Assembly (NCBI GenBank): GCA_037952775.1
Contig: JBANAY010000003.1
Location: forward strand, 19,344,001 to 19,408,000
Direction of reading: 5' to 3'
Length of the DNA: 64,000 nucleotides
Origin: Clonostachys chloroleuca
Taxonomy: Eukaryota; Ascomycota; Sordariomycetes; Hypocreales; Bionectriaceae
Shown here in pieces: positions 45,239 through 56,822 of this stretch. The position numbers were made by a program, and so were the translations under genes. The notes below the pieces were generated by a model that ran no database searches, was not told where the DNA came from, and saw only the letters and a program-made list of their open reading frames with translations. Numbering within the stretch: position 1 is the stretch's first letter; every line of letters begins with the position of its first letter.

Positions 45239-46104
45239 TGAAGCCCAATACAGGCAGAGCCAGCTCTGCGGGGTACAGCACTGTGATGGCGCTGGGGTTC
45301 TGGTCTGTGGGGGAACTCAGAACTTCACAAACCCACTGGCCCCATAGAGCATGGCCCAGCTGAACAACCACTAACAAGTCAACTTTTGTTATTTTTCACT
45401 TTACTCGACTGTTACCAACCCCCAGTTCCCGGCAAGCAATCTGGATTGACGCAACGTTTCCCAGTCACGAGGCAGGGGGATCTATCGGCTAGAGCCTCAT
45501 GTGCGCTCGGGCGCTACGAATCACGGCTCGCCCCCAGGAATTGCACAGAGCCATGTGACTAGAGAAGGCAGCATAACACCGACCTCATGCCTACGCCCAC
45601 CACATCCAATCCGGATAAATGCGTTGGGAGCTACGTAAGGTTGGCTTCTTTGGAGCAAGTCTTGGGCTTTAGACCTGTTCGCTGGGTGGGTAAACGGTCA
45701 TGCTCGGCATGTCTGAGAACACGATGCATAGATGACCAATCGGAAATGTTCAGAAGGCAGATGCTGGTTTACTAATGCAATCCTTGCGCTGGCTCTAGAT
45801 CCTCCTCACCCACTCCCTGTAAACTCCGGTCTTTTATCGACCATCTACGGATTCCCTCGGTTGTAACTGAGGCTGGCCACCATGATGGCAAGGTAGACAC
45901 CGGAAATGGATGCAGAATAAAACCCCGCGATCCAGGAGAGTAATAGATTGGCACATTTCCCTTCGCCCATTCCCTCCCTCTTCCCTGTTTTCTGGCTGTT
46001 GGTTCCACGATTCGGGATGGGGTATCTACCCACCCTCAGGGCTTTTGCCCATATGTGACGAGACTAAAGTTCAAAAGTCAACTGGTTGCTGTTCAATTAA
46101 CACT

Positions 46105-47696
46105 TCAAAGCGAGGACGGGTGGTAAATTAAAGATTCAACCCACATGGTCCAGTAGGCGTGGATGCGTGGGTCTCTCATATCGTTGCGGACTGCAGCGAG
46201 AAAAGGCAACAGCTCCTCTTTGGTCCATCCAAGACCTCTGGTCATCAGGGCCATGCTAATCCCCTCAAGGCCATTCTCGATGTTTGCGAGCGTCCAGAGA
46301 CCCAGTTCTTTGTACTTTGCGTCCTTCGGCCAGGGATTTGTTGGCCACTTGTAGGCCCTTTGGGTTACGTTTTTAAACCCGGCGTTGATGAACCGCTGCT
46401 TGTGATAGTTAGAAGCTGCAATAGACCGACCCAAGTTTTGGCTGGCCTTCAGCATCAAGGACATCCATTGGTGAAGAGCGTGTTCTTCCGTGAGGCTACC
46501 GTCGTCAGACTTGCAGGGGACGCTGCTGTCAATCACTTCAAGCCAGCCACCTGGTTTCAAATGACTTGGTCACATAGTCAGTACATAACCAACCAAAAAG
46601 ATGGCGGGGGACAGAACACACAATGACGCCTCGTTCATGAAATTGTCCCAGTTGGAGAAGCTACCAACCATCATCCGGGAAAAGATAAAATCAAAGGGCT
46701 CTGTCCAAGTCCAATCATTCTCTATGTCATCGACTTCAAAGCGGCAATTGACAGGAACACTATACCACAGAATGAGGTTAGAGCATTGGACCATGTGATA
46801 GAGTGGCAGTTGTGTAAACTCATACAATTCTGGTTGGATAGGGCTAAGGTCAACTCCAATTACTGTTGCGTGAGGATGCTCGTCGGCTATTTCGGGGTGT
46901 TAATCAGGCCAATTTTCCATTAAACAACTGCTGGGAGTGTATGTTGATCATGCATACCGAAATCAATTGCCCAGACTCCTGTGCCTGTTCCAACGTCCAA
47001 GACACGCCTTGCACTGTTTGCCCCTGGAGAAAAGCAAGAACGCCCGTCAAAAGTTATGGAAAATTGATGGTTTTGTATATCTGTAAGATACATCATATTA
47101 GCAAGCGGGAGCAATGTATCAACAATGTTCTATGTGGAATCGCATACCGAGCCTCTGTTTTTCTTCCTATGAAGTGAACAATTCGTCGGTATTAGCAGAT
47201 TCCACGACTGGAAGTTGGAAGATACACTCTTGATTTGTGAATGGATACCTCGTCATTGGGTAATACATATTCTGGCACAAGGTGTTAGTTAGGACTTGCA
47301 GGCGTGGTAGGTTATGTAGGGGTATTGTCACATACTTCCTTTACTGAGAGCATGATATCTCCGCCCGTTCTCCATGTGGTAATTGTATACACTTGAGTGA
47401 ACAGACTCTGATGTCAAGGCATCATCGACCTATTGGTAACAGCACAAACACCAACATTAGCCGATTGCCATTTACCTAGATCAAGAAGGATAATTGATAC
47501 TCACAATCCCAAGCGCGGAATCATGGTCATTTCCGTTGTTAAATTCCTCCACATGCTGCGTAATTATAAAAATATATAGTTAGAATCGTCGGTGCTACCA
47601 AAGACGGAGAAGAATACACACCAAAGGGTCGACAACGGTTTCCCCTGAACCATTGGCGTGTGATTGACCGGTGGCTCCGGGGACCAAGTCGGACAT
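46105..47696 (-). CDS. LaeA-like SAM-dependent methyltransferase
   Basis: Nine exons encode 347 residues: 47622-47696, 47505-47555, 47336-47429, 47249-47271, 47148-47166, 46958-47080, 46826-46886, 46622-46759 and 46105-46564. Phases agree throughout, including two micro-exons of 23 and 19 nt. Landmarks are YNYHMENGRRYHALSKGKYVLPNDEEEKQRLD, the SAM-binding VLDVGTGTGVWAIDF, ADEHPHATVIGVDLSPIQP, and the post-motifs DWTWTEPFDFIFSRMMVG and HLKPGGWLEVID. This order is that of LaeA/LAE1 and its many relatives. LaeA itself is a nuclear regulator of secondary metabolism. Relatives often sit in biosynthetic clusters, but none is evident here, so the role is open. Three introns lie inside the catalytic fold. 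Confidence 0.9.
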
Positions 47697-50473
47697 GGTT
47701 TTCTAAAGGCCGTTAGTAATGACAGTGCTTCTGTCGCCAGTCCGCAAATAAATATGTTTCAGAATCCGTTTCGTTCTCCATCTACCAACGAGGTTCTACT
47801 TGGCATGGTTTTCTAATATACTCAGATCAAGCTCAGAGTAGAAGCAAGAAAAGGAAAAGCGAGTAAGCTCCTTGGTTCTGTTGGAGCAAACAAAAGCCTT
47901 CATCTGCACATGATAAACCCGTTTACGTTTCTCTTCCAATCCCAGTAGCTAGGTGCATGAGGTGGGATGAGCGCGCAACTGCGGGTAGATGTTGATAGAG
48001 AAAGGGCGGACGAGGTCATGTTCAGCGGGTCCATCAGGTCTAGATTGTCTCTGGGCTCCTAAATTAGGCCAACAGCAGTGTCCAGCTGTTGGCCACCCTC
48101 ATCCTGGCCGCGATGAATAGCCCTGTCACGCAAGCCCAATGATTGGCCGGTACTCTTCTACAACCGTGCACCTCATTTATTATCACTGCGGGCCGGCTAG
48201 CTGCGACAATGGATACATAATACGGGATATTATAGGCCAGAAAGTGGCCTGTCTGTGCTTTCCTGCTTCCATGCTCTAAATCCAGATTGAGGTTGAGGCA
48301 ACCTCAGAACTGTGGGTAGGTTGATGTCCCTCCTTAACTCAAGGTGTGGTGGGTACTGGATCAACCCAATGCACCTGGCCTAGTCACAGCTGCCAACTCA
48401 GTCGAGATCCTAGTGGAAACTTTGTACCCAAGTCTGGCTTCTTGACGGAACTTGCGGTTTTATCTACTGTATTGTAAAGATCAACAATTGCAACATGAGC
48501 CATTAAAGATTAGCAAGGGGGACGCCCTTCTATGTAGCATCCTCTCAACAATTTCAGCAAGAGTATTGGAAGAGATTCACAAGATGAGTGTGTCTTCGAA
48601 GGATATTTAACCTCTGAGAATTAACGAGACACCAAAAGTTCGACAGAGCTTTGGATGTCTAGGCCTAGGTGCTCTACAGATATGTCAACTACTTGGCTAG
48701 ATGCTCAGAAGTACCCACTAGGGCAATGCCTTTGATTAGGAACTTTACCTACCTATACTACAGAGGTAAGAGTTATGATCATGTACCTGCCCCAATGGAG
48801 ATGAGGGAACAGAACGAGCGCTTCCTTTGTATTGTTAAACCCTTGCACCCTTGCTAGCACAATACCTAGGTACACAGGTGGGTGACATAAAACATGGCAC
48901 ACCAAAGCTCTTTTCGCGTAAGGTACGGGCCTCGTTTTCAACTAAACACAATAATAAGAGAATAATGAATCATTCTACGATATTTAGCTTGATATTGTAA
49001 TTATTAATAGGTTAACTATCTTGACATTGTATTGAAATTTAATGCTGAAGTATTCACCTAGATGTGCCATGTTTTATGTCAGTCGCTTGGAACATACATA
49101 GCTGGCGCGGGGTCGGATTTTTGCCACTCATAATCGGTTGCATCAAAACTAAGAAGTTCTTTCAGGTAAAGAGCAGACATACAGGCAGATAGATGCATTA
49201 AGACACGTCCTGCCAGAGCCAGTGGTGACTGACGATGCAGGCAGCCTGGGGGTAAATTCTAGGTTCTGGAAGATGGTGGAAACCTCTTGGCTTGCTGCCC
49301 GACTGCCAAGAGCCGGTGATCCTCACGAGACAACGGTTCCAGCCGGATTAGAAGGCACGGATTGCCATCAAATCGGTATATTCTTTATAGGTACTAATTC
49401 AGTTGCATGAACAAGGCGCGCTCATCCCTAAGAAGCTGCACACACATGCACGTGATAGTGGCTTTTTGAGTGGGCGATGATCTAATTATCTTCATGGAAA
49501 GGCGTCACGAGAAATCCCATCAGCGGAGTCAACGGCTGTGCGGTTGTGAATGAAGTTCACGAATTAGCTTATTTCAAACACGACTTGTCACAGGAAATGA
49601 TATTTTGATGATCTACAAAGGTGCAAGTGAGGCCTGCTCTACGTTCAAATGTATAGGGAGGTCTGTGATGCAAAGGGAGGTGATGTGTATACTGTACTCA
49701 TGGAGCACAGAGTGCGCCATCTAACTAGTGTGGTATCTTCAAACTCGAGTCCCCCAATTGAATGCTACGTAAACTGCTGCGCTTCGAGAGTTTGCCTACG
49801 TACATAGCCATCAAGGGGAGGGTTAAGTCTATGCACGGCGCATTCCAACAAAAACCACTTTTCTTAGAAACAGTAAGCCACGTGTCACAGAGGTCATCTT
49901 GCAACTGAAAAGATATGACTGGAGGGCTGCCGCATGTTCAAGTTGTGACTCATCAGACTCTGAGGCAAATGACCGGATGGTAAAGTACTTGCGCCCGAGA
50001 TGCCTTGCACAAAGTCAGATACATTAGCCTTCCACCTCAGCACCTCAGCCATTAATAAAAATGGCGAAGTTCCCAGACACCAGCATCAGAAACTTGCCCA
50101 TTCCACACTCTCTCACACACATACTACACACACTTTTCCACTGCACTGATTACTGCCATACCGCAGCAACTTGTGAATCCACAACAACTCTTCAGCACAC
50201 CCACCAACCAACCAGCCTCCCCTCCACCCCACTAATTATTCGTGGCGCAAAGGCCAGGCATTTCACCACTTAATTATTCCAGGGACTGCTTCCGACACTT
50301 TCTTTGTCTTACACATTTCAACACATCACATCACATCGGTTTATCTACAAAAAGGAGCGCATCGAACCCGAACGCACCGGCACATTCCTGCATTCCCTCG
50401 CCTCTCTTCCACTACACCTTCCTCTGCAGAGTTCCCGTGTATCATCAGCGCGACACCCACCACACCGACAAAA
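47697..50473. other. Gene-poor 2.8-kb stretch
   Basis: Promoter of the methyltransferase, then AT-rich, repeat-bearing DNA including the MITE-like element at 48883-49081 and a palindromic TGAGGTTGAGGCAACCTCA near 48290. The RPB9 promoter is at the right end. No gene recognised. Confidence 0.5.
48883..49081. mobile_element. MITE-like element with 19-bp perfect terminal inverted repeats
   Basis: TGACATAAAACATGGCACA at 48883-48901 is the exact reverse complement of 49063-49081. The 199-bp unit has an AT-rich interior with no coding frame, the shape of a miniature inverted-repeat element. No clear target-site duplication was found at the edges, so the outer limits are uncertain. A related terminus occurs at 44918-44939. 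Family unknown. It could instead be a long hairpin without mobility. Confidence 0.55.
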
Positions 50474-51431
50474 ATGTCTTCACCTAATTCGAACGCGTCG
50501 CACGACGCCCAGATGGCAAACAAGCCCAAGAAACTAGAACAGATTTCGTTCCGATTTTGCTCGGAATGCTCTAATATGCTCTACCCCAAGGAGGATGAAG
50601 ACGCCCACAAGCTCCAGTTCACCTGTCGAACGTGCCAGTACACCGAGGATGCCACGACCACCTGCGTCTTCCGAAACGTCCTCAACGAGACCGCAGGAGA
50701 GACCGCCGGTGTCACCCAGGACGTGGGCTCTGATCCAACGGTTAGTGCTTTTCCACCTGCCCTCTGCTTTTTATGTGGCACAATCGTCTACTGCACCACC
50801 TGCGGTGAATCCAATTCCGAAATGGCAGTCGAGTACTGCAGACCAACGGCACAAAACGATCTGTTCTCTTCCCGCAATCTATCCGTTTTCCAGATGACAT
50901 TTTGGGATGAGGACGAATATGACGAGGAAATGATGTCCGAGAAGAGCTATCACAGCATGAGCAGCGAGCTTTCTTCCGATTCACATGACGACGACAGCTC
51001 TTGTAGTACCGAGATTTAAAGGATCGATGGCTCTCCAATCGAGCATAAGCCCGCAACGAAACCGAAACCGAAACCATTACGAATATGAAAACGCCAGTGA
51101 TGCAAGATTCTGTTGGAGCATGGTGTTCCAAGGAACTGCACTTTTACCCCAACATGATTTCGACATTCTGCCTTGTTTGGAGAATCACTGGCTAACAGAA
51201 ACTTATGATTTGACGGCGACAGCTTCCACGATCGAACAAACCCTGCCCAAACTGTGCGCATACAGAAGCCGTGTTCTTCCAATCGCAACAGCGCAGTGCC
51301 GAGACTGGAATGGTGAGTCGTGCTCCCGGTTGCTATCGATGTGTGGCCGAGGAGAGTCTCCGAATGCTGATTATGATGGGAAAAAGAAACTCTTCTACGT
51401 TTGCTGCGAATGCGGTCACATCTTCACCTAA
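50474..51431 (+). CDS. RPB9: RNA polymerase II subunit RPB9
   Basis: Three exons (50474-50740, 51223-51312, 51387-51431) encode 133 residues. The first exon holds zinc ribbon 1 (FRFCSECSNMLYPKED ... CRTCQY). The second starts LPRSNKPCPNCAHTEAVFFQSQQRSAETGM and the third ends FYVCCECGHIFT, making zinc ribbon 2. RPB9 sits at the jaw of RNA polymerase II and affects start-site choice, fidelity and TFIIS response. The N-terminus is about 20 residues longer than in yeast; MANKPKK (50513) is an alternative start. The first intron is 482 nt, far longer than its neighbours, and reads through in frame for 92 codons to a TAA (see findings). Both introns use GT-AG. Confidence 0.93.
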
Positions 51432-51956
51432 TAGCGATGCTTTTGCTGCACGAGCAGGCCTTGATGGCCGTTTACGAAATTCGAGAATACTAAGCCATAC
51501 GACGAGCGGCATGGCATGGCGTCATGGGAAAGGATTTCGGCGCTTTAATCGTATTGATATTTTCCCTTCTATTATCTGTTATTTGTTTACTTGGGGACCA
51601 AATGAGGAAGCCACAGAGCTCGACCTCTTAGAAGAATTGTGTAGCAATAGATGCAAAGACACTCAGTTGGATGAGAACAAGAGAATAATCTTGAACCACT
51701 TGGGCAAACACAGCACTGCGCTTGACTATCCTTATTACAAGACCTTCCAAATCACACGTGAACCGAAAATGTCCCAAATGAAAATGATCGTAAATAAATT
51801 TGTACATTCGTCTAACGCCGCATAGCATGCCCAGGATCTAATGCAATCCCATAGTTGTACAGTGATATTTCCATCTTCGTATAAAATCATTCCTCCCTCC
51901 ATTCTTCAATGTCCACGACCCAACAGGCACCTCTTTTTCCTAGCCGTATGCTCAAT
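51432..51956. other. Convergent intergenic region, RPB9 and uL14m
   Basis: 3' flanks of both genes. Open frames here lack motifs and are not called. Confidence 0.6.
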
Positions 51957-52528
51957 TTATGCCTGAGAAGGAGCCATCGAAAGAATCTTGCTCCACTTCT
52001 TCCTCTTGAGCTCGGCACCTACGACGCCATTAATTCGAGAGCCAACGGGATCTCCAGCCTTGTTAAGGAGGACGCAGGCATTGTCGTCGAACTTGACGCA
52101 GGAGCCATCGCGGCGTTGGACGGGGTATCTGGTGCGGACAACGACGGCGTGTCGGATATCTCCTCGCTTGACTTTGTTTGCGGCGGACACACCAGCCATA
52201 CCTGAGGCAGAGGCCCCCCGATGTTCCTTGACGACTACCACGATGCGGTCACCTAGGCGCGGGATCTAATTAGCAGGGCGTCCGAGTGCAATCCTCCAGA
52301 AGAGGCAGAACCTGTGGTCGGTCGGCTTGAAGATAGTTCGATCGAGGAAAGAGGGAGGACTTGTGCGTACCGATTTGGGCAGCCCGCTTCTGTCCAATAA
52401 CCAGAGCGCACTCAACCAGCGCGGCACCGGAGTTGTCGATGCAATTCAGAACGGTCTGTGGACCGAGATTATTAGCATCCAGCCATCTGAAAGATCTGTT
52501 CCATGTCATTTACCTTTAATTGAATCAT
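51957..52528 (-). CDS. Mitochondrial large-subunit ribosomal protein uL14m
   Basis: Three exons (52514-52528, 52371-52455, 51957-52252) encode 131 residues. Exon 1 gives MIQLK only. The rest is classic L14: TVLNCIDNSGAALVECALVIG, GDRIVVVVKEHRG, KVKRGDIRHAVVVRTRYPVQRRDGS, FDDNACVLLNKAGDPVGSRI and GVVGAELKRKKWSKILSMA. The short C-terminal tail after the conserved core and lack of cytosolic L23-type features point to the mitochondrial form (yeast Mrpl38). It binds large-subunit rRNA at the subunit interface. It is divergent from SET9 and intact. Confidence 0.92.
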
Positions 52529-53495
52529 TTTGTCGGCACCACCTGGGAGGGCAAGAGGAGCTTCACCAATCTGCTATCACCATCACCTTCTCTATGACTG
52601 CCATTTGGCGTTGAACTTTTCCACATCCAGCAGGTCACGTGGCTCGCAAGATGCCCCGTTACGTGTGTGATGATTGGCTCGCGCATCCGGCCGAGAAAGC
52701 TACCTAATTTGGATCAGACATGCCTTCAGACAAGCTAAGCAAATCACACAATACTGCCCCCTGCCGCTGCGCTGCGTGGTCTGTGCTCGTCGCCTGGCCA
52801 GCGACCCGACTAGCTGAAGGTGGCTGGAAGCAAGCAAATACACCCAAAAGGAATGGGGGTGGAGGGGAGCCCAATAGGGAGCCCCCTTCCCTTCCTCCAC
52901 GCCAAGTCCCTCAGCAGCGCCTCATCAGTTCGTTATGACTTTGTCCTCAAATCATTCTCACCTTCATTCCTCCCCTTGCCCTGGACCGCTCTCTCCAATT
53001 TTTCCTTTTTGACTTTCTGTCTGTTCTTCTGGGCCTACCTTCGCCTCTCATTCTTACTCACTGCACAGAACGGCGCTTTAGTTAGCACTAGCCACACACA
53101 CCTGAGAGACTCGAGTCGAGTGTTAGCGGTTCAGCCGCCGTCGCTGCTGTCGTTTCGTAGCATGACGTTACCGTCCTTCGAGAGTTGAGCGGGTCGCAAA
53201 CTCGCCAAAGCTTTGGTGCGCTTTTCGGTATTTAGTTTTGTCTCTACGGGATTTTTTGCTTTCCGGGTCTTCTTCTTTGGTTTTCTTTTCGGAATTGGGA
53301 TTAAAGCATTTTGATTTGAGCGAACTCTACGTTTCAGCCGCTCTGGCTCTCTTCCGTTGCTAGGGGCCAACACCACTCTCACAGCAGCCCCCAAGCTTAC
53401 GACCACGTTTACCAACCAACTTAGCCAAATTTGCCCAGCCTTTGCGCCCAGTCTGGCTACATACAAAAGCGATTGCTCACGAGCAGACAGGCGCA
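52529..53495. promoter_or_regulatory. Divergent promoter region of uL14m and SET9
   Basis: Holds the upstream regions of both genes and a long, pyrimidine-rich 5' UTR candidate for SET9 (about 52950-53495). Open frames across 52820-53188 and the antisense 53131-53583 look like composition artefacts. Confidence 0.45.
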
Positions 53496-55521
53496 ATGGG
53501 TCGCTCGCAGCCAGTGCCAGCAAAGAAGCAGGCACTGACTCTGGCACAATTGGCTGCGTATGACGATATCTCGACCGATGCACTCGTTGACCACGTGAGT
53601 GCCGATTCTTCTTGCTATCGGGGCTAATAAGAGAGGAGCCCCTCGCTGACCATAAAATTAGGTGCTATACTGGACTTCGGTGCCCAAGAACCGATCCACC
53701 TACCACCCGTCTCGTGGTGTAAAGGGGGACGAGATTGTCAAGATCGTTCAGGAGGAGCTTGTGCTGAAGAAGGACCTCGATGGAGCGATGAAGAGATTAA
53801 TGGCCACCGACGGTATCCGCAGGTTCGCCAATTGTCTAAAGACCGACAAGGAAAAGGACGACTTTCAACGACACCTCAGACGCTATACACAAATCTACTT
53901 GCCTGACTGCCCCTGGGAGGTCAATTCAACCAATCGCTACACCATTGTAAGCCACGAGGCCGCCATCACAGCACGACGATTTATCCGGCGCAACGAGTCC
54001 ATCAAGTACCTGTCCGGCATTCAGGTTGTCATCACACCCGAGGAAGAAAAGGAGATGACTACCCGTAAGAAGGACTTTAGCATTGTAGTCAGCTCGAGGA
54101 ACAAGTGTACCAGCCTGTTCATGGGCCCTGCCCGCTTTGCGAACCATGACTGCGATGCCAACGCAAAACTGGTCACCACAAGTCACGCTGGTATTGAGAT
54201 TATTGCAACCAGGGATATCCAGTCCGGGGACGAAATTACGGTTACATACGGAGAAAACTATTTCGGGGAGGACAACTGCGAGTGTCTCTGCAGATCGTGT
54301 GAGGAAAATCTACGGAACGGCTGGGAGCCGGAGGATGGGACTGCCCCTGCCCGGGAGAGCGTTGAGGAATTTAGGCCGGAAATCTACTCATTACGACGGC
54401 GGAGGAGAGACGACAGCATCGGTGGTTCATCCAGAACATCTTCTGTGACACCCATCGTCCGCCCCAAGGTTCTAAAAACCAGGTTAAAAGGGTCTCGCCT
54501 CAGCGCCGCAGGTGATGCATTCTCCGCGGCCGGGTCTCCTGTGCCAGACCAATCTCCACGAGGACGGAAACGACCGATTGACGCACTAGCTTCACCACCC
54601 AAAACGCCATCAAAGAGGTTGAAATGCCTGACTGGTACTCGGGTCTCTGAGAGTGTTACTTCGGGGAGCTGTTCGATGTCACGCAGCGGCTCTTCAAGCG
54701 GTGGGGAAGCTGCCGAGACGGATGTCACCTCACCAGAAAAAGAGAGTCCTGAACCGGCGATGCCGACTCCTGCCAAAGAATCCACTGTACTGCAGATGAA
54801 AATGCACCTGGCAGCGGATCCCAAGAGCATGACAATTCAGTCGATTCTCAATACACCCACCACCGAGACACCGCAGGAACCCCCTGATTTCAGTCCTATC
54901 GCTGTGAGCATCGAGCCTGTCGAGGAGGGAGACTCAGTTACACCAGAGGAAGACGCCCCAAAACCGACCAAGAAATACCAACGAAGAGTTTTTATCAAAC
55001 AAACCACGCCTCCAGCTCAGCATCGCACACCGGGCGACTACGTTCTCACACCACTTCTTCTCTCGGAGCCAGCCATGGCATGGATCCAGTGCTCTGTTTG
55101 TCCGACGTACTTTGTACAGCAGAATGCATACTTCACAAGATCCTCATGTCCACGATGCGAGAGACACTCCAGAATTTACGGCTACATTTGGCCTAAGACG
55201 GACAGGGCCGGTCCTTCAGATAAGGAGGAACGTGTTCTGGATCACAGGACGATCCATCGGTTCCTAGACCCCAATGACGAACGCAGGGCACGTGGGAGAA
55301 AGATGGCTACGAAAGAGGTTACACCAGAAGAGGAATCTGAAGAAGAGGAGACCCCTCCACGGGGTCGACGCATCAAGAGAGGGCGCCCAAGGAAGGCAGA
55401 CCAGCAGAAGAGAACGGCGGAAGAGTCGGCTCCGCGTGCCAAGTCAGCACCTGAATCTGCCAGCGGAGTCCGGCGTAGTGGTCGAAGCCGTAGAGTGAGT
55501 AGCAAGCTTGTTGAATGTTAG
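53496..55521 (+). CDS. SET9: Histone H4 lysine-20 methyltransferase SET9 (KMT5/Suv4-20 type)
   Basis: Two exons (53496-53594 and 53662-55521) encode 652 residues. The N-terminus [25 protein letters not shown] is typical of SET9. The SET domain (about 130-235) contains GPARFANHDCDANAKL, the NHDC cofactor loop, and VTYGENYFGEDN, followed by a Cys cluster CECLCRSCE (239-246). A Ser/Pro-rich linker leads to a second Cys pair region (CSVCPTYF...CPRCERHSRIYGYIWPKT). A basic tail with a GRRIKRGRPRKA AT-hook-like motif ends the chain. It should methylate H4K20 in chromatin, which supports silencing or checkpoint signalling. The last codons (SRRVSSKLVEC) could hide a further intron at AGA/GTGAGT. Confidence 0.92.
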
Positions 55522-56822
55522 TCTCTGGTTTGGCAGTGGCTGGCTCCCCGCACGGATTCTGGACGAGTGAATTTTCCATGATGTCTTGGGAGTTAGTGAG
55601 TTGGCCTTTGTTTTTATTTTCTGATTTCAAGCATATCTTATACCCCTTTCGGTTTATTGGGGGCAATAGGATAAAGCAACATCTCTTCCAATCACACCTA
55701 TAGAAGAGGTAGTCAAGCAGAACGAGAGACGTCCTGGATTTGACAATATAGCCTAGCATAATTGAACACCCACGCATTTATACCGTTATCTCTACTATTC
55801 CTAAGACCTTTGCTTACACAATTCCGAGAGATTCCATCTAACAGCTGCACACCAGTCCTGATCGACGTGGGCGATCACGAGAAAGATCTAGAGCTACCAT
55901 GTCTCTCGCGGCGTGATTTGTACGATTGGCTAGCAAAATTTTCTTCAAACCCCTGGAACACGACCCTAACACAGCCACATCGACGACTATCCAAACCTTA
56001 AGGGATGGTTCCTTCTTTCCAAGCCATTGCCCGATGAATCCAACTGAGTGTCCGATTTCATCGAGAACCGCTCCATCTCACGCCTACCACATTGGCGTGA
56101 TGAGCTTTCGTCGGGATGTACCAACCGGCCCGTCATTTTGAGCTTGATGAACGATCCCTGATGGCTTCTATGGCATCTGAAGCTGAGGGCTACCATGATT
56201 ACCTGGCCTGACAGCAAAATCCTGTGGCGTATTTCGACCAGGATTTTAATCGTTCGAGGTGAGGGATATTTGCTTTATTTCTCACGTCGCGTTGAACAAT
56301 ATTAGATGCATAATACGTACCTAGTAGGCTCTGCGGAAAGGCGATTTGCATCGTCACGGTATCCTCCATTCATTATATCTCCATCGCGAATAACATCAAC
56401 ATAAACATATAAATATCAGTCTAGAGTTTGATCCATATGGGTCAAACTTTCGAAATCATCCTTCTCATAGGTTGTCTCTTCGACCTCTTCCTCGACGATC
56501 ACCATGAAGGTTCCTCAGCGCATAAACGAGATTGTGGGAGAGGGGCCAATAAACTTTGTAAAACGCGAAATCGGTGCAAGGCTTATTATCAAGGAAATCA
56601 CAACAAGCATTGCTCCTTTACCACAAAGTCTGCCGAACCTGACTGGCGGGCTGGAAAAGGTCATAAAAAGGGGCAGATTCTTGGATCACCCGCTTTCGAT
56701 TGCCAACTTCATTCCCAGTGTCTCTTCTCTCTGGGTCTTGACAGCGATTTCTGCCGCAACTTGGCGGACTTCCTTTTTCTTCAATTTGGTTTATATTCCA
56801 TCTCAGTCACTAGTCCCCAACG
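55522..56822. other. Intergenic, 1.3 kb
   Basis: SET9 3' flank and the promoter of the secreted Lys/Glu-tailed protein gene. Frames at 56428-57000 and 56504-56932 are open but carry no motif and overlap the next gene. Confidence 0.5.

Larger units (their letters stand above)
44490..46104. other. Intergenic, 1.6 kb
   Basis: Pin1 promoter, then a stretch with a repeat cluster (45141-45238) and one MITE-like half terminus (44918-44939). No gene recognised. Confidence 0.5.

Noticed and set aside
51271..51825. 184-codon plus-strand frame over and beyond RPB9 exons 2 and 3
   Set aside because: It begins in RPB9 coding sequence, then reads through an intron in the wrong frame for the conserved end (FYVCCECGHIFT). 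The rest has no motif.
53131..53583. 150-codon minus-strand frame at the SET9 5' end
   Set aside because: Antisense to the SET9 first exon and 5' UTR, Lys/Arg-rich from pyrimidine-rich DNA. No motif.
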